The position numbers were made by a program, and so were the translations under genes. Source: Candidatus Magasanikbacteria bacterium CG11_big_fil_rev_8_21_14_0_20_39_34 (GTDB taxonomy: Bacteria; Patescibacteriota; Patescibacteriia; Magasanikbacterales; UBA922). Taken from it: a stretch of DNA of 39,278 bases. Below, one piece after another: positions 6,935 through 14,078 of the stretch. The notes under the pieces were generated by a model. It saw only the letters and a program-made list of their open reading frames with translations, ran no database searches and had not been told where the DNA came from. The DNA lies in assembly GCA_002787355.1 (NCBI GenBank), contig PCWN01000001.1, positions 77,838 through 117,115 on the forward strand, given 5' to 3'. The first letter of the stretch is position 1; every line of letters begins with the position of its first letter.

Positions 6935-6963
6935 ATAATAGCACAATTTACCGTTTTTGTCAA
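6935..6963 (-). promoter_or_regulatory. Promoter of the candidate structured RNA
   Basis: Minus strand -35 TTGACA (6958-6963), 17-bp spacer, -10 TATTAT (6935-6940). Among the best promoters in the window. Confidence 0.8.
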
Positions 6964-7135
6964 TATCTCTTATTTTTATCTTAAATTAGATAAAAAATAT
7001 AAAATTTGCTCTAAAAAAAGTATAGATTAGTGTATACTTTTATTTTTTTTATTCCATACTTTTTAATATTTATCCACAGTTAGTGGATATTATCCACAGG
7101 TTTATCCACATTGTATAGACTAGTCTATACAAAAT
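6964..7135. other. Candidate replication origin (DnaA boxes plus AT-rich stretch)
   Basis: Three perfect, same-direction DnaA boxes TTATCCACA lie at 7070-7078, 7090-7098 and 7102-7110. To their left is about 100 bp of very AT-rich DNA (6964-7069), which could serve as an unwinding element. To their right is a perfect palindrome (7111-7132). rpmH-rnpA-yidD, classical near-origin genes, are about 2 kb away. dnaA is not in the window. A second DnaA-box cluster lies at 20999-21081 beside parS sites, so which one is the working origin cannot be decided from sequence alone. Confidence 0.55.
7111..7132. repeat. Palindrome family copy 1 (core GTATAGACTAGTCTATAC)
   Basis: 22-bp perfect palindrome, one base after the third DnaA box. 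The 18-bp core recurs exactly at 21028-21045 and with one symmetric base change at 19236-19253. A degenerate copy is at 7020-7037. Confidence 0.7.
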
Positions 7136-7194
7136 TGGTTCTTTTATAGCATCCGCTTGTGTGATACTCTGTAGATAACTGACGGGGCGTGGAC

Positions 7195-7536
7195 ATGGAC
7201 TGTTACAGGACAGAGATTGGAATATTCTACTACTGCCTCATTCCAGGGCACGACGGCGGTCATCGGGTGCTCGTCTGTGCCAGTCGAGAAGACATCTACA
7301 ATGATGACTGGGTAGACTCCTTTCTGGCTTCTACACGCAGTGAAGTCATCGAACAGTTGGCATGGCTTCTTACGGATGACGCTTTTCAAACCGAATCGGA
7401 TGATCTGGGGGAGGTCGCCGATTGGTGGCAAGAGTGCATTCTTGACTTCTGGTCCAGACATGCCGCGAAGAGCCATTCGCACCCATACCACTTTGTTCCC
7501 GGAAGCATCCGACCCCACCCCAAACCAAATCAGTAG
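7195..7536 (+). CDS. Hypothetical protein, GC-rich orphan
   Basis: No family recognised; soluble, 113 aa. Tryptophan and acidic residues are frequent (DDWVDSF, VADWWQECILDFW), with His/Pro-rich residues at the C-terminus. The ATG at 7195 lies seven bases after GGGG (7184-7187); a GTG at 7189 in the same frame is less likely by spacing. The gene starts about 60 bases beyond the candidate origin palindrome. I see no good -35/-10 pair. The hairpin at 7574-7588 followed by T6 ends it, facing comM. Confidence 0.6.
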   Translation: MDCYRTEIGIFYYCLIPGHDGGHRVLVCASREDIYNDDWVDSFLASTRSEVIEQLAWLLTDDAFQTESDDLGEVADWWQECILDFWSRHAAKSHSHPYHFVPGSIRPHPKPNQ

Positions 7537-7573
7537 GAGGGCCCACCAACCCAATTCCTTTTTTTGAAATAAA

Positions 7574-7596
7574 TCCCCGAGATGGGGAATTTTTTA
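7574..7596. terminator. Convergent terminator between 7536 and comM
   Basis: Stem TCCCC (7574-7578) / GGGGA (7584-7588), then ATTTTTT on the plus strand. It is short and overlaps the comM stop codon. Confidence 0.55.
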
Positions 7597-9114
7597 TTCT
7601 TTACTTCTATATTGAAGGGCTTCTGCAATGTGCTGTATTTCTATAGAGTCATGTGCATCGAGGTCTGCAATGGTACGAGAGAGTTTCAGAATGCGGTGAA
7701 AACTTCTCGCAGAGAGGTGCATTTGTTGTACGGCATTTTTGAGGAGGTTCATCCCCTCTTCCGTGAGACGACAATATTCCTTTATTTCTTTATTTTTCAT
7801 TTCACTATTGGTGGCAATACTACTATTTTTAAATCGAACATTTTGTCTTTCTCGTGCCTGTTCTACCCGTTTTTGTATTTCTTCTGAGGATTCGGCAAGT
7901 TCATCTTTTGACAGTTTTTCTAACTCTACACGTGGAACTTCAATATGCAGATCTATTCTATCAAGAAGTGGACCACTGATCTTCTTTTTGTATCTGGATA
8001 TTTGTATTGGGGTACACAGGCACGGTTTATTTGGGTCAGTTGCAAATCCACAAGGGCAGGGATTTTGACTGGCAACAAGCGTAAAGCTTGCAGGGAAAGT
8101 TAAGGTTCCTTGGGCTCGAGATATGGTAACCAATCCATCTTCAAGAGGTTGGCGCAAATTTTCCAAAACCTGCCGAGGAAACTCTGGAAATTCATCCAAG
8201 AAAAGTACACCACGATGTGCAAGTGATATTTCTCCAGGTTTGGGGAATTTTCCTCCTCCTACGAGTGCGACATGACTGGCGCTGTGATGTGGTGAACGGA
8301 ACGGGCGTGTAGTAATAAGAGGAGTATCTTGTGGAAGGATACCGGCAACAGAATAAATTTTTGTAACTTCTATAGCTTCATCTATCGTCATTTTTGGAAG
8401 AATGCTTGGGAAGGACCTGGCCAGCAACGTTTTTCCGGATCCCGGAGGACCAGAAAGAAGAATGTTATGTGCACCACTGGCAGCAATTTCGAGGGCTCGT
8501 TTTGCAAACTCTTGCCCTTTTACATAGGCCATATTCATTTCATATGTATCTGTATCAAAAAGTTCTTCTTTATTGGTGGGCGTTATGCACGACATTTTTT
8601 GAATACCGGTTAGGTGTTTGAGAATTTGATCCAGTGTTTTTACCGGGTATATCTCTATTCCTTCTATGATAGATGCTTCCGGTGCATTTATTTCTGGGAC
8701 AAAAAATTTTTTAAACCCTTTTTTTTGCGCATAGATGGCAAGGGGAAGAATCCCGTTGGTATGACGTAGTGACCCATTGAGTGCCAATTCACCAACAAAA
8801 AGAGCATCGTCAAGATGCAAGTGGGTAAGATTTTCATTGGTAACATACATTCCAATGGCAATGGGAAGATCAAAAGCCGTTCCTTCTTTTCTGACATCTG
8901 CTGGTGCAAGATTTATGACCACTCCTCTATTATGAGGATAGGTAAGTCCGGTATTTTTCCATGCGGTTCGTATTCTATCTTTTGCTTCTTGAACGGCTGC
9001 ATCGCCAAGACCAACAAGTGTAAATCCAGGCCAACTGCTTGAAATATCTACTTCTATTTCTATGGGTTCACAAGTAAGCCCCACAACGGAAGCTGAGTGT
9101 ATTTTATAAAACAT
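7594..9114 (-). CDS. comM: YifB/ComM-family AAA+ ATPase (Mg-chelatase-like)
   Basis: 506 aa, the normal length of the YifB/ComM family. The N-terminal ribosomal-S5-like fold (VGLGDAAVQEAKDRI) is followed by Walker A GPPGSGKT near residue 222 and Walker B VLFLDEFPEF near 300. A cysteine cluster (NPCPCGF...PCLC) lies in the chelatase-like module and a helical C-terminal domain ends the protein. ComM of naturally competent bacteria is a helicase that helps branch migration during uptake of DNA. The start is supported by AAGGAGG right before the ATG. Monocistronic; the upstream gene is divergent. No consensus promoter was clear. Confidence 0.93.
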   Translation of the reverse strand: MFYKIHSASVVGLTCEPIEIEVDISSSWPGFTLVGLGDAAVQEAKDRIRTAWKNTGLTYPHNRGVVINLAPADVRKEGTAFDLPIAIGMYVTNENLTHLHLDDALFVGELALNGSLRHTNGILPLAIYAQKKGFKKFFVPEINAPEASIIEGIEIYPVKTLDQILKHLTGIQKMSCITPTNKEELFDTDTYEMNMAYVKGQEFAKRALEIAASGAHNILLSGPPGSGKTLLARSFPSILPKMTIDEAIEVTKIYSVAGILPQDTPLITTRPFRSPHHSASHVALVGGGKFPKPGEISLAHRGVLFLDEFPEFPRQVLENLRQPLEDGLVTISRAQGTLTFPASFTLVASQNPCPCGFATDPNKPCLCTPIQISRYKKKISGPLLDRIDLHIEVPRVELEKLSKDELAESSEEIQKRVEQARERQNVRFKNSSIATNSEMKNKEIKEYCRLTEEGMNLLKNAVQQMHLSARSFHRILKLSRTIADLDAHDSIEIQHIAEALQYRSKE

Positions 9115-9194
9115 ATTCCCTCCTTCATTTGAATAAAAAAAAAATTTTTGAATAATAAAAGCTTACCGCAATTTAAAATATTACGCAATACAGA

Positions 9195-9223
9195 TTGACA
9201 AAATGAAAAAAATAAGCTATAAG
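9195..9223 (+). promoter_or_regulatory. Promoter of the gene at 9269
   Basis: -35 TTGACA (9195-9200), 17-bp spacer, -10 TATAAG (9218-9223). The leader then folds GCCCAA (9240-9245) / TTGGGC (9251-9256) right before AGGAGG. Confidence 0.75.
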
Positions 9224-9268
9224 TTGCTTAGACTTTTGCGCCCAACGGAATTGGGCAGGAGGAAAGCG

Positions 9269-9607
9269 ATGTTCGGTTCGGAAGATCTGACGCTGTTGGC
9301 GCAGCTGTCCGCTAAGGGGATGGATCGCTTTGTCTATCTCTCGGGGGAGCTCTCGGAGAATCCCGAGGCGGTGATGCACATTCTGAACCTGGCGAGCGCC
9401 TCACGCGCGCCCGTCTTCATCCTGTGGTCGACTGAGGGGGAAACAGTCGAGACTGCAATGGAAGCCTGGGTGGATGTGCTTCGTCTTCCGTGGGGAGACA
9501 AGAGCAGGGTGGCCGTCAATCGGGTGACCATGCTCTCCGAAGAACACCCACTCTACGTGAAGGGACGGGCAACCTGTATGGTTCGTTTGGAAGCCGACTT
9601 TGACTGA
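9269..9607 (+). CDS. Hypothetical protein, GC-rich orphan
   Basis: No family recognised. 112 aa, soluble, acidic, with alternating helix/strand-like stretches (FVYLSGEL, APVFILWSTEGE, RATCMVRLEAD). The start is the ATG at 9269 behind AGGAGG; an earlier in-frame ATG (9203) overlaps the promoter. Promoter, leader hairpin, strong ribosome site and a good terminator make this a complete single-gene unit, clearly richer in GC than comM and the Lrp gene beside it. Confidence 0.7.
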   Translation: MFGSEDLTLLAQLSAKGMDRFVYLSGELSENPEAVMHILNLASASRAPVFILWSTEGETVETAMEAWVDVLRLPWGDKSRVAVNRVTMLSEEHPLYVKGRATCMVRLEADFD

Positions 9608-9621
9608 ACACCCCACCCAAC

Positions 9622-9680
9622 AACCACGCCGGAACAATCACACAATGTATTGTGTGTACAATTCTGGCGTGGTTTTTTTG
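9622..9680. terminator. Terminator between 9607 and the Lrp-type gene
   Basis: Outer stem AACCACGCC (9622-9630) / GGCGTGGTT (9666-9674), inner stem ACACAAT (9640-9646) / ATTGTGT (9649-9655), then TTTTTTG. It serves the plus-strand gene; the Lrp-type gene converges on it. Confidence 0.8.
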
Positions 9681-9683
9681 TTT

Positions 9684-10640
9684 TTAAAAAGTACAAAGCG
9701 AAAACTTTAGGTGGCGAAAGATTGGTAAAACTTTTATGGAGATGATTTCAGTTCCAAACTCCGTGTAAAGTTTTTGTGTAATAAGAGTCACGTCTTCACT
9801 CTTTTCTAGATCAATCCCAATTTCAAAATCCCATTCTCCAACTCCTTGGAGAAAGTGAATTATATTTGGTTCTTCTTCTGAAAATTTTTTCATTTTATCT
9901 ACAAACTTTTTGTCAAAGGTATTTGTAAAGATAAGAAGGTCATAGAGATGTGTTCCAGCTTTTAGGTGATTAAATGCATAGGTGTGCCCCACAATTACAG
10001 AATGTTCCTCCAATTTTTTTAATCTACTTTTTATGGTAGATGCAGAAACGGAAAGTTTTTTTTCCAAATCATAGGAAGAAAGAGATCCATCCATCTCAAC
10101 AAGACGAAGTATTTTTATATCCAGATTATCATAGTGGACAGTATTTTTTGTTTGATGAATCGTAAGTGCTTTACTCTTTGCTTTGGTATTAAAATATTTT
10201 CTCGAGTAAAGGGTAACAAAAATTCGTATATGAATACTTTTGTTAAAAAAAACATTTCCAAATTGTTCTGTGATGCTATCAAACATATCAATAACATCTA
10301 AAATATTTGTGGCTCGGTAGGCAAGTGCATACTGATATTCTCCACCCAGTTCTATAGCCCACGGAACGTTTTCCGAATCCAGAAAGGTGTTGAGCACTTG
10401 CGTGCGTATATGGGTGTTCTCCGTTTTGAGAGAAAAGTACACAGCATATTCTGTGTATCCAAATGGGGAGAGATTAATAAGTGACACAGGGTGGATAATC
10501 CCCTGTTCTTTGAGCTTATGGAGGCTGTAGTGAACGGTATGAGATTTATATCCGGTAAGTGTTGCAAGTTCATCATTGGTTTTTTTGGCGTCAGTGAGGC
10601 AGTGGGAAAGTATGGATTTTTCTTTTTCACTTAATTTCAT
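9684..10640 (-). CDS. Tandem Lrp/AsnC-type transcription regulator
   Basis: 318 aa, about twice the size of a normal Lrp. Two modules in tandem: an N-terminal HTH (about 1-50: SEKEKSILSHCLTDAKKTND) plus ligand-like domain, then a second HTH (about 172-220: LDIKILRLVEMDGSLSSYDL, SASTIKSRLKKLEE) plus a second Lrp sensor-like domain. The family binds amino acids or related ligands. It is divergent from the binding lipoprotein gene at 10768. The two promoters share one TTGCAA -35 hexamer, and its own -10 lies in the palindrome ATTTTAGCTAAAAT, so autoregulation is likely. Confidence 0.85.
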   Translation of the reverse strand: MKLSEKEKSILSHCLTDAKKTNDELATLTGYKSHTVHYSLHKLKEQGIIHPVSLINLSPFGYTEYAVYFSLKTENTHIRTQVLNTFLDSENVPWAIELGGEYQYALAYRATNILDVIDMFDSITEQFGNVFFNKSIHIRIFVTLYSRKYFNTKAKSKALTIHQTKNTVHYDNLDIKILRLVEMDGSLSSYDLEKKLSVSASTIKSRLKKLEEHSVIVGHTYAFNHLKAGTHLYDLLIFTNTFDKKFVDKMKKFSEEEPNIIHFLQGVGEWDFEIGIDLEKSEDVTLITQKLYTEFGTEIISIKVLPIFRHLKFSLCTF

Positions 10641-10663
10641 ATTTTAGATATTTTTTTACATAT

Positions 10664-10715
10664 ATTTTAGCTAAAATAATAAAGATTTGCAACTAAATAC
10701 AGATTTAGATTAAAT
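10664..10715. promoter_or_regulatory. Divergent promoters sharing a palindromic -35, with operator
   Basis: TTGCAA (10687-10692) is its own reverse complement. To the right, 17 bp on, is TTAAAT (10710-10715) for the lipoprotein gene. To the left, 17 bp on, is TAAAAT (10664-10669, minus) for the Lrp-type gene. The left -10 overlaps the perfect palindrome ATTTTAGCTAAAAT (10664-10677), a likely operator. Confidence 0.6.
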
Positions 10716-10767
10716 ATGCTCGTTATATAAAGAAAATCCATAGAGGTGATTTTCATAAACAAAACAT

Positions 10768-11910
10768 ATGAAAAAAGTTCTTTTTTTATTGATGAGTATT
10801 TTTATTTTAAGTGGTTGCTCACAGAGCACATCTCTTTCAGAGCAAAAAGATCCCATAGTGGTGGGTGGTGTCTTTGCACTCACGGGTGTTGGGGCTGCAA
10901 TAGGAGAACAAGAATACAAGGGAGCACAACTGGCAGTAGATGAAGTGAATGCAGCAGGCGGAATTGATGGGCGCAGAGTTACGTTTATGGTAGAAGACGT
11001 TTCTATAGATAAGATGAGTATGGGAACACAGGCGATACAAAAGTTATTGCAGGTGGATAAAGTTGTAGGAATAGTAGGGCCTACGTGGGATGAGCCTGCG
11101 CAGCAGATGCTTCCTATTATTGAAAATGCACAAGTTCCCATCTTGATGCCGGACCAAACCAATGATTTGGAACGTGAGCAAAATTTTTCGTTTGCTTTTT
11201 CTACTTGGTATGACAATCGTGTAGGTATTCGTGAACTGTTGAGGTATGCACAAAAAGAAAATATTAAAAGAGTTGCTATCATTCGTCCGGTTGGTGGTGG
11301 GTTTTGGGAATTTACGCGCAATGTTTTTTTGCAATATGCTCCCGAGTTTGGAGTTGAGGTCATAGAAGATATAGATCTCGGGAATCCTTTGGAAACAGAT
11401 TTTCGTACACCACTTACCAAAATAAAAGCAAAACAACCAGATGCCATTTTTATTGTAGTTTCTGACTACAACGAATGTACTTTCATGAAACAAGCAAAAG
11501 AGTTGGGTATAAACATCCCTATTTTATCTACGGAGTCTGCAGGAAATGAAATATCAAGACAGGGTTGTGCTAATATATTAGAAAATATGTATTTCAGCAC
11601 ACCAAAACATACCAGCAGATACCAAGAGTTTGAAAAACGTTTTCAAGAACATTTTCATGCATCACCGCTTTTTCCGTCCGTTACTACATCATATGATGCA
11701 ATGAAAATTCTTCTTGATGGAATTCATGAAACTGGTTCTACGGACGGAAATGTTTTGCGTATTTGGTTGGAAAATGTAAAAGATTACAAAGGCGTTTCTT
11801 TTGAGAATATTCAATTTGATAAGCAGGGATTTGTATCTACTGATGAGGATGTTTTTGAAATGAAAACATTACGAAATGGTATCTTTGTGTCCCCTTTTGA
11901 TTTCAAATAA
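10768..11910 (+). CDS. LivJ-type solute-binding lipoprotein
   Basis: 380 aa. Lipobox ILSGC with Cys17 after a hydrophobic signal, so the protein is a membrane-anchored lipoprotein. The body is a type I periplasmic-binding fold of the branched-chain amino-acid/amide class: IVVGGVFALTGVGAAIGEQEYKG opening, NAAGGIDGRRV, VVGIVGP and YDAMKILLDGI segments. Ligand unknown. The Shine-Dalgarno-like AGAGG is about 18 bases from the ATG, too far to be convincing. No permease or ATPase gene is near. Paired back to back with the tandem Lrp-type regulator. Confidence 0.9.
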   Translation: MKKVLFLLMSIFILSGCSQSTSLSEQKDPIVVGGVFALTGVGAAIGEQEYKGAQLAVDEVNAAGGIDGRRVTFMVEDVSIDKMSMGTQAIQKLLQVDKVVGIVGPTWDEPAQQMLPIIENAQVPILMPDQTNDLEREQNFSFAFSTWYDNRVGIRELLRYAQKENIKRVAIIRPVGGGFWEFTRNVFLQYAPEFGVEVIEDIDLGNPLETDFRTPLTKIKAKQPDAIFIVVSDYNECTFMKQAKELGINIPILSTESAGNEISRQGCANILENMYFSTPKHTSRYQEFEKRFQEHFHASPLFPSVTTSYDAMKILLDGIHETGSTDGNVLRIWLENVKDYKGVSFENIQFDKQGFVSTDEDVFEMKTLRNGIFVSPFDFK

Positions 11911-11963
11911 AAAAACGCAAATGCGTTTGGGAATTGTGCGTGCGGGTGGGTTAGAGCGCACGC
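11911..11963. terminator. Convergent terminator and stop-codon hairpin
   Basis: AAACGCA (11913-11919) / TGCGTTT (11922-11928), giving T7 on the minus strand. Next to it GCGTGCG/CGCACGC (about 11937-11963) has the TAA stop of the minus-strand gene (11951-11953) in its loop. Confidence 0.65.
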
Positions 11964-12562
11964 TTGGATTTTCGGTGTGGGCGATTATAGAGCCAGAGTG
12001 AGATGTTTGTCACAAGTAGGGCTGTGTAGGCGGGGTTGAGCCATTGGAGTACGGGATCTTCTCGACGGATGGCGTAGAAACACCACAACAGAGCGCTGAT
12101 CAGGTAGATGATGAGAAGCTGAAGATCTACCCGGCCGCGTCCTGTTTTCCAGAGCTCAATGGATTGCATGATTGCGGAGAGGAGGATGGTAGCGCCAAAG
12201 GCCGTGAAGCATGCTTGCTTGTGTGGACTGAGGAACGTGATCACAATCCCCAGGAGAGATATAACAATCACGATCCAGTCTCGGCGGAACCATTCCTTGT
12301 ACAGCCAGAGTCCTCTCAAAAGTGGAAGTTGACTGATTGCGAGGACGTAGGCATTGTAGAGGATGATCTCGTCGTTGTCACGCCAGTAGCCGTAGTTAAT
12401 CTGCGCGATGCAGATGCCAATGTAGTTGGCAAACCACGACACTGAAACGGATGTTGCGTCATGGCTTTTCAGAATGTGGTAGCTCTGAAGTGCTGTGCCG
12501 GCTGCCTGTGCGATGGTGAAAGCAAGGATACCCAGAACCGCAAACGTTTCAAACGTACTCAT
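11951..12562 (-). CDS. Seven-helix membrane protein, PQ-loop/SWEET-like
   Basis: 203 aa with about seven membrane helices in a 3+1+3 pattern. The segment SHDATSVSVSWFANYIGI (about residues 38-55) resembles the PQ-loop repeat of the MtN3/SWEET/PQ-loop superfamily (small sugar or amino-acid carriers); a true PQ pair is not seen, so the assignment is tentative. The start is the ATG at 12562 behind GGAGAA; an upstream ATG (12580) has no ribosome site. GC-rich compared with the binding-protein genes on both sides. It lies between two binding-lipoprotein genes and is the only transporter-like gene there. Confidence 0.6.
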   Translation of the reverse strand: MSTFETFAVLGILAFTIAQAAGTALQSYHILKSHDATSVSVSWFANYIGICIAQINYGYWRDNDEIILYNAYVLAISQLPLLRGLWLYKEWFRRDWIVIVISLLGIVITFLSPHKQACFTAFGATILLSAIMQSIELWKTGRGRVDLQLLIIYLISALLWCFYAIRREDPVLQWLNPAYTALLVTNISLWLYNRPHRKSKRAL

Positions 12563-12625
12563 CGGTGTTCTCCACACCATGTTGAAGCGAAGATATCATG
12601 TGAAGAAAAAGTTGTAAAGTAGGTA

Positions 12626-12680
12626 AAAAGTATATATCAAAAAACTGCGATACACGCAGTTTTTTTATATATACTTTTTT
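12626..12680 (-). terminator. Long AT-rich hairpin after the gene 12679-13794
   Basis: About 24 paired bases with one mismatch: AAAAAGTATATAT (from 12626) through ACTGCG, loop ATACA, CGCAG and back to ATATATACTTTTT. Its right arm covers the stop codon. Confidence 0.7.
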
Positions 12681-13794
12681 ATTTTTCTACTTCCACGGGT
12701 TTTCCATTTTGGACTTTGTCTATTTTATAATTTTTTGTGAAAGCTCCCTTTTTATCGGACATAAGTTTTCCAGATGCTCCGTCCCAAGTATCTATTGTAT
12801 TGAGATATTCTGCTATGGTATTTGTGTCTTGTGATCCTGTTTTTTTCATCGCTTCAGAGAGCATCATGACAGCATCATATGCAGAGTCTGCACCAATTTC
12901 TACTTCCATACCATATTTTTTTTCATACTTTTCTTGGAAAGATTGAGTAGGTGTCAAAAAAGTGAGAAAAATCATTCCATTATAGGCGCCTTCAGCGGTT
13001 GATATGATATTTTTATCAAGAGTCATAGAATAAAGAGGAATCTCTACACCTATTTCTTTGAGTTTCTTTGCAAATATATTTCCTATATTCCAAACACCAG
13101 CGGTCAAAACAATTCCATCTATATTTTCTGAAAGTGATTTTACTTTCAGTGCTTCGGTGGTTAGGTTTTTTGCTTGCGTATCGGGCTCAATAACCAGTTG
13201 TACTGTCCCACCGAGTTCTTCAAATCTTTGTTTTACAGTATTGGTTTGGTCTTTGGTCCATACATCTTCTGCTCCAAAGATAACAATATTTCTTTTCCCA
13301 GATTCGTAGAGGTATTCTGCGAGTTTTTGCGAAATAATAAAATCATGTGGCCAGGTATTGAAAATGAGATTACTAGACTCATTAAATTCTGCAACTCCAA
13401 GAGAAGGAGAAATCAAAAGTGTTTGATCTGAAATAGCGGAATCTTTTATTGCAACTCCTGAATTTGACCAACTGGTTCCAATGATAAAATTGGTATGATT
13501 TTCATCATGTAATTTTTTGTATGCAGAAAGTGCGGTTTGTGGACTTGCCTTACTATCTTCGTGAAAGAATTGAAGTTTTTTTCCTTCTATTCCTCCGGAA
13601 GAATTTATTTCTTCTACGGCAAGATCAATTCCATTTCTTGCCGCATTCCCCCAAGATGCACCTTCACCAGAAAGAATAAGAATGCTCCCCATTGAAATGT
13701 TTTGGGATTCATTGGAAGAAGGATTGTGTACCCCTGTACTACATCCACTGAAGATGAGCACAGCAGAACAAAGTGTTAAGATGACTTTTTTCAT
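12679..13794 (-). CDS. LivJ-type solute-binding lipoprotein
   Basis: 371 aa. Lipobox IFSGC with Cys18. Type I periplasmic-binding fold: SMGSILILSGEGASWGNAARNG opening, INSSGGIEGKKL, IIGTSWSNSG and ADSAYDAVMMLSEAMKKTG near the C-terminus. The ligand-binding class is that of LivJ/LivK and amide-binding proteins, but the ligand is unknown. The gene has a near-consensus promoter (13953-13981) and an unusual ~150-nt structured leader. It is divergent from the TrmB-type gene at 14072. No ABC components nearby. Confidence 0.9.
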   Translation of the reverse strand: MKKVILTLCSAVLIFSGCSTGVHNPSSNESQNISMGSILILSGEGASWGNAARNGIDLAVEEINSSGGIEGKKLQFFHEDSKASPQTALSAYKKLHDENHTNFIIGTSWSNSGVAIKDSAISDQTLLISPSLGVAEFNESSNLIFNTWPHDFIISQKLAEYLYESGKRNIVIFGAEDVWTKDQTNTVKQRFEELGGTVQLVIEPDTQAKNLTTEALKVKSLSENIDGIVLTAGVWNIGNIFAKKLKEIGVEIPLYSMTLDKNIISTAEGAYNGMIFLTFLTPTQSFQEKYEKKYGMEVEIGADSAYDAVMMLSEAMKKTGSQDTNTIAEYLNTIDTWDGASGKLMSDKKGAFTKNYKIDKVQNGKPVEVEK

Positions 13795-13946
13795 AGTGAC
13801 TATTGCTATGATGATTTAAAGGAGTTCGAGAAGAGCTCCTTGCAAGCCACTCTAAGTAACAAAAGGCGAATAAAGCTACTTAGAAGTGCCTTGCAAGTAA
13901 CACTCCTCTTTTCGCCTTTTGTTGTAGAATTTTTCTCTATGTATGA
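13795..13946 (-). promoter_or_regulatory. Structured 5' leader, possible riboswitch or attenuator
   Basis: The leader can pair ACAAAAGGCGAA with TTCGCCTTTTGT (about 13859-13922) around a GAGTG...CACTTC hairpin. The palindromic CTTGCAAGG occurs twice, once inside that domain and once after it, with related TAAGTAG/ACTTAG stretches. A last hairpin AAGGAG/CTCCTT (about 13819-13841) lies 25 bases before the ATG. It matches no riboswitch class I know. Confidence 0.45.
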
Positions 13947-13952
13947 CCCTGA

Positions 13953-13981
13953 AGAATAACAAGAAAAAGAAAAAATGTCAA
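13953..13981 (-). promoter_or_regulatory. Promoter of the lipoprotein gene 12679-13794
   Basis: Minus strand -35 TTGACA (13976-13981), 17-bp spacer, -10 TATTCT (13953-13958). Confidence 0.75.
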
Positions 13982-14036
13982 AGGTAATAAGACATTATAT
14001 ATAAAAACTAATCTAAAATTAGTTTAAAAATATGTG

Positions 14037-14078
14037 TTGACAATATATCAACAACATGGTATCATTTTGGTATGATAC
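14037..14078 (+). promoter_or_regulatory. Promoter of the TrmB-type gene, with operator over the start
   Basis: -35 TTGACA (14037-14042), 17-bp spacer, -10 TATCAT (14060-14065). GTATCAT (14059-14065) and ATGATAC (14072-14078) form an inverted repeat over the -10 and the start codon. The predicted transcript start coincides with the ATG, suggesting a leaderless mRNA and self-repression. Confidence 0.65.

Noticed and set aside
6702-6938. Plus-strand frame with a hydrophobic start (MSVFFLLLFLFSASVSYLG)
   Set aside because: GTG start without a ribosome site; the hydrophobic run comes from a T-rich stretch; the strand with promoter and terminator is the other one, and the region is filled by complementary hairpins.
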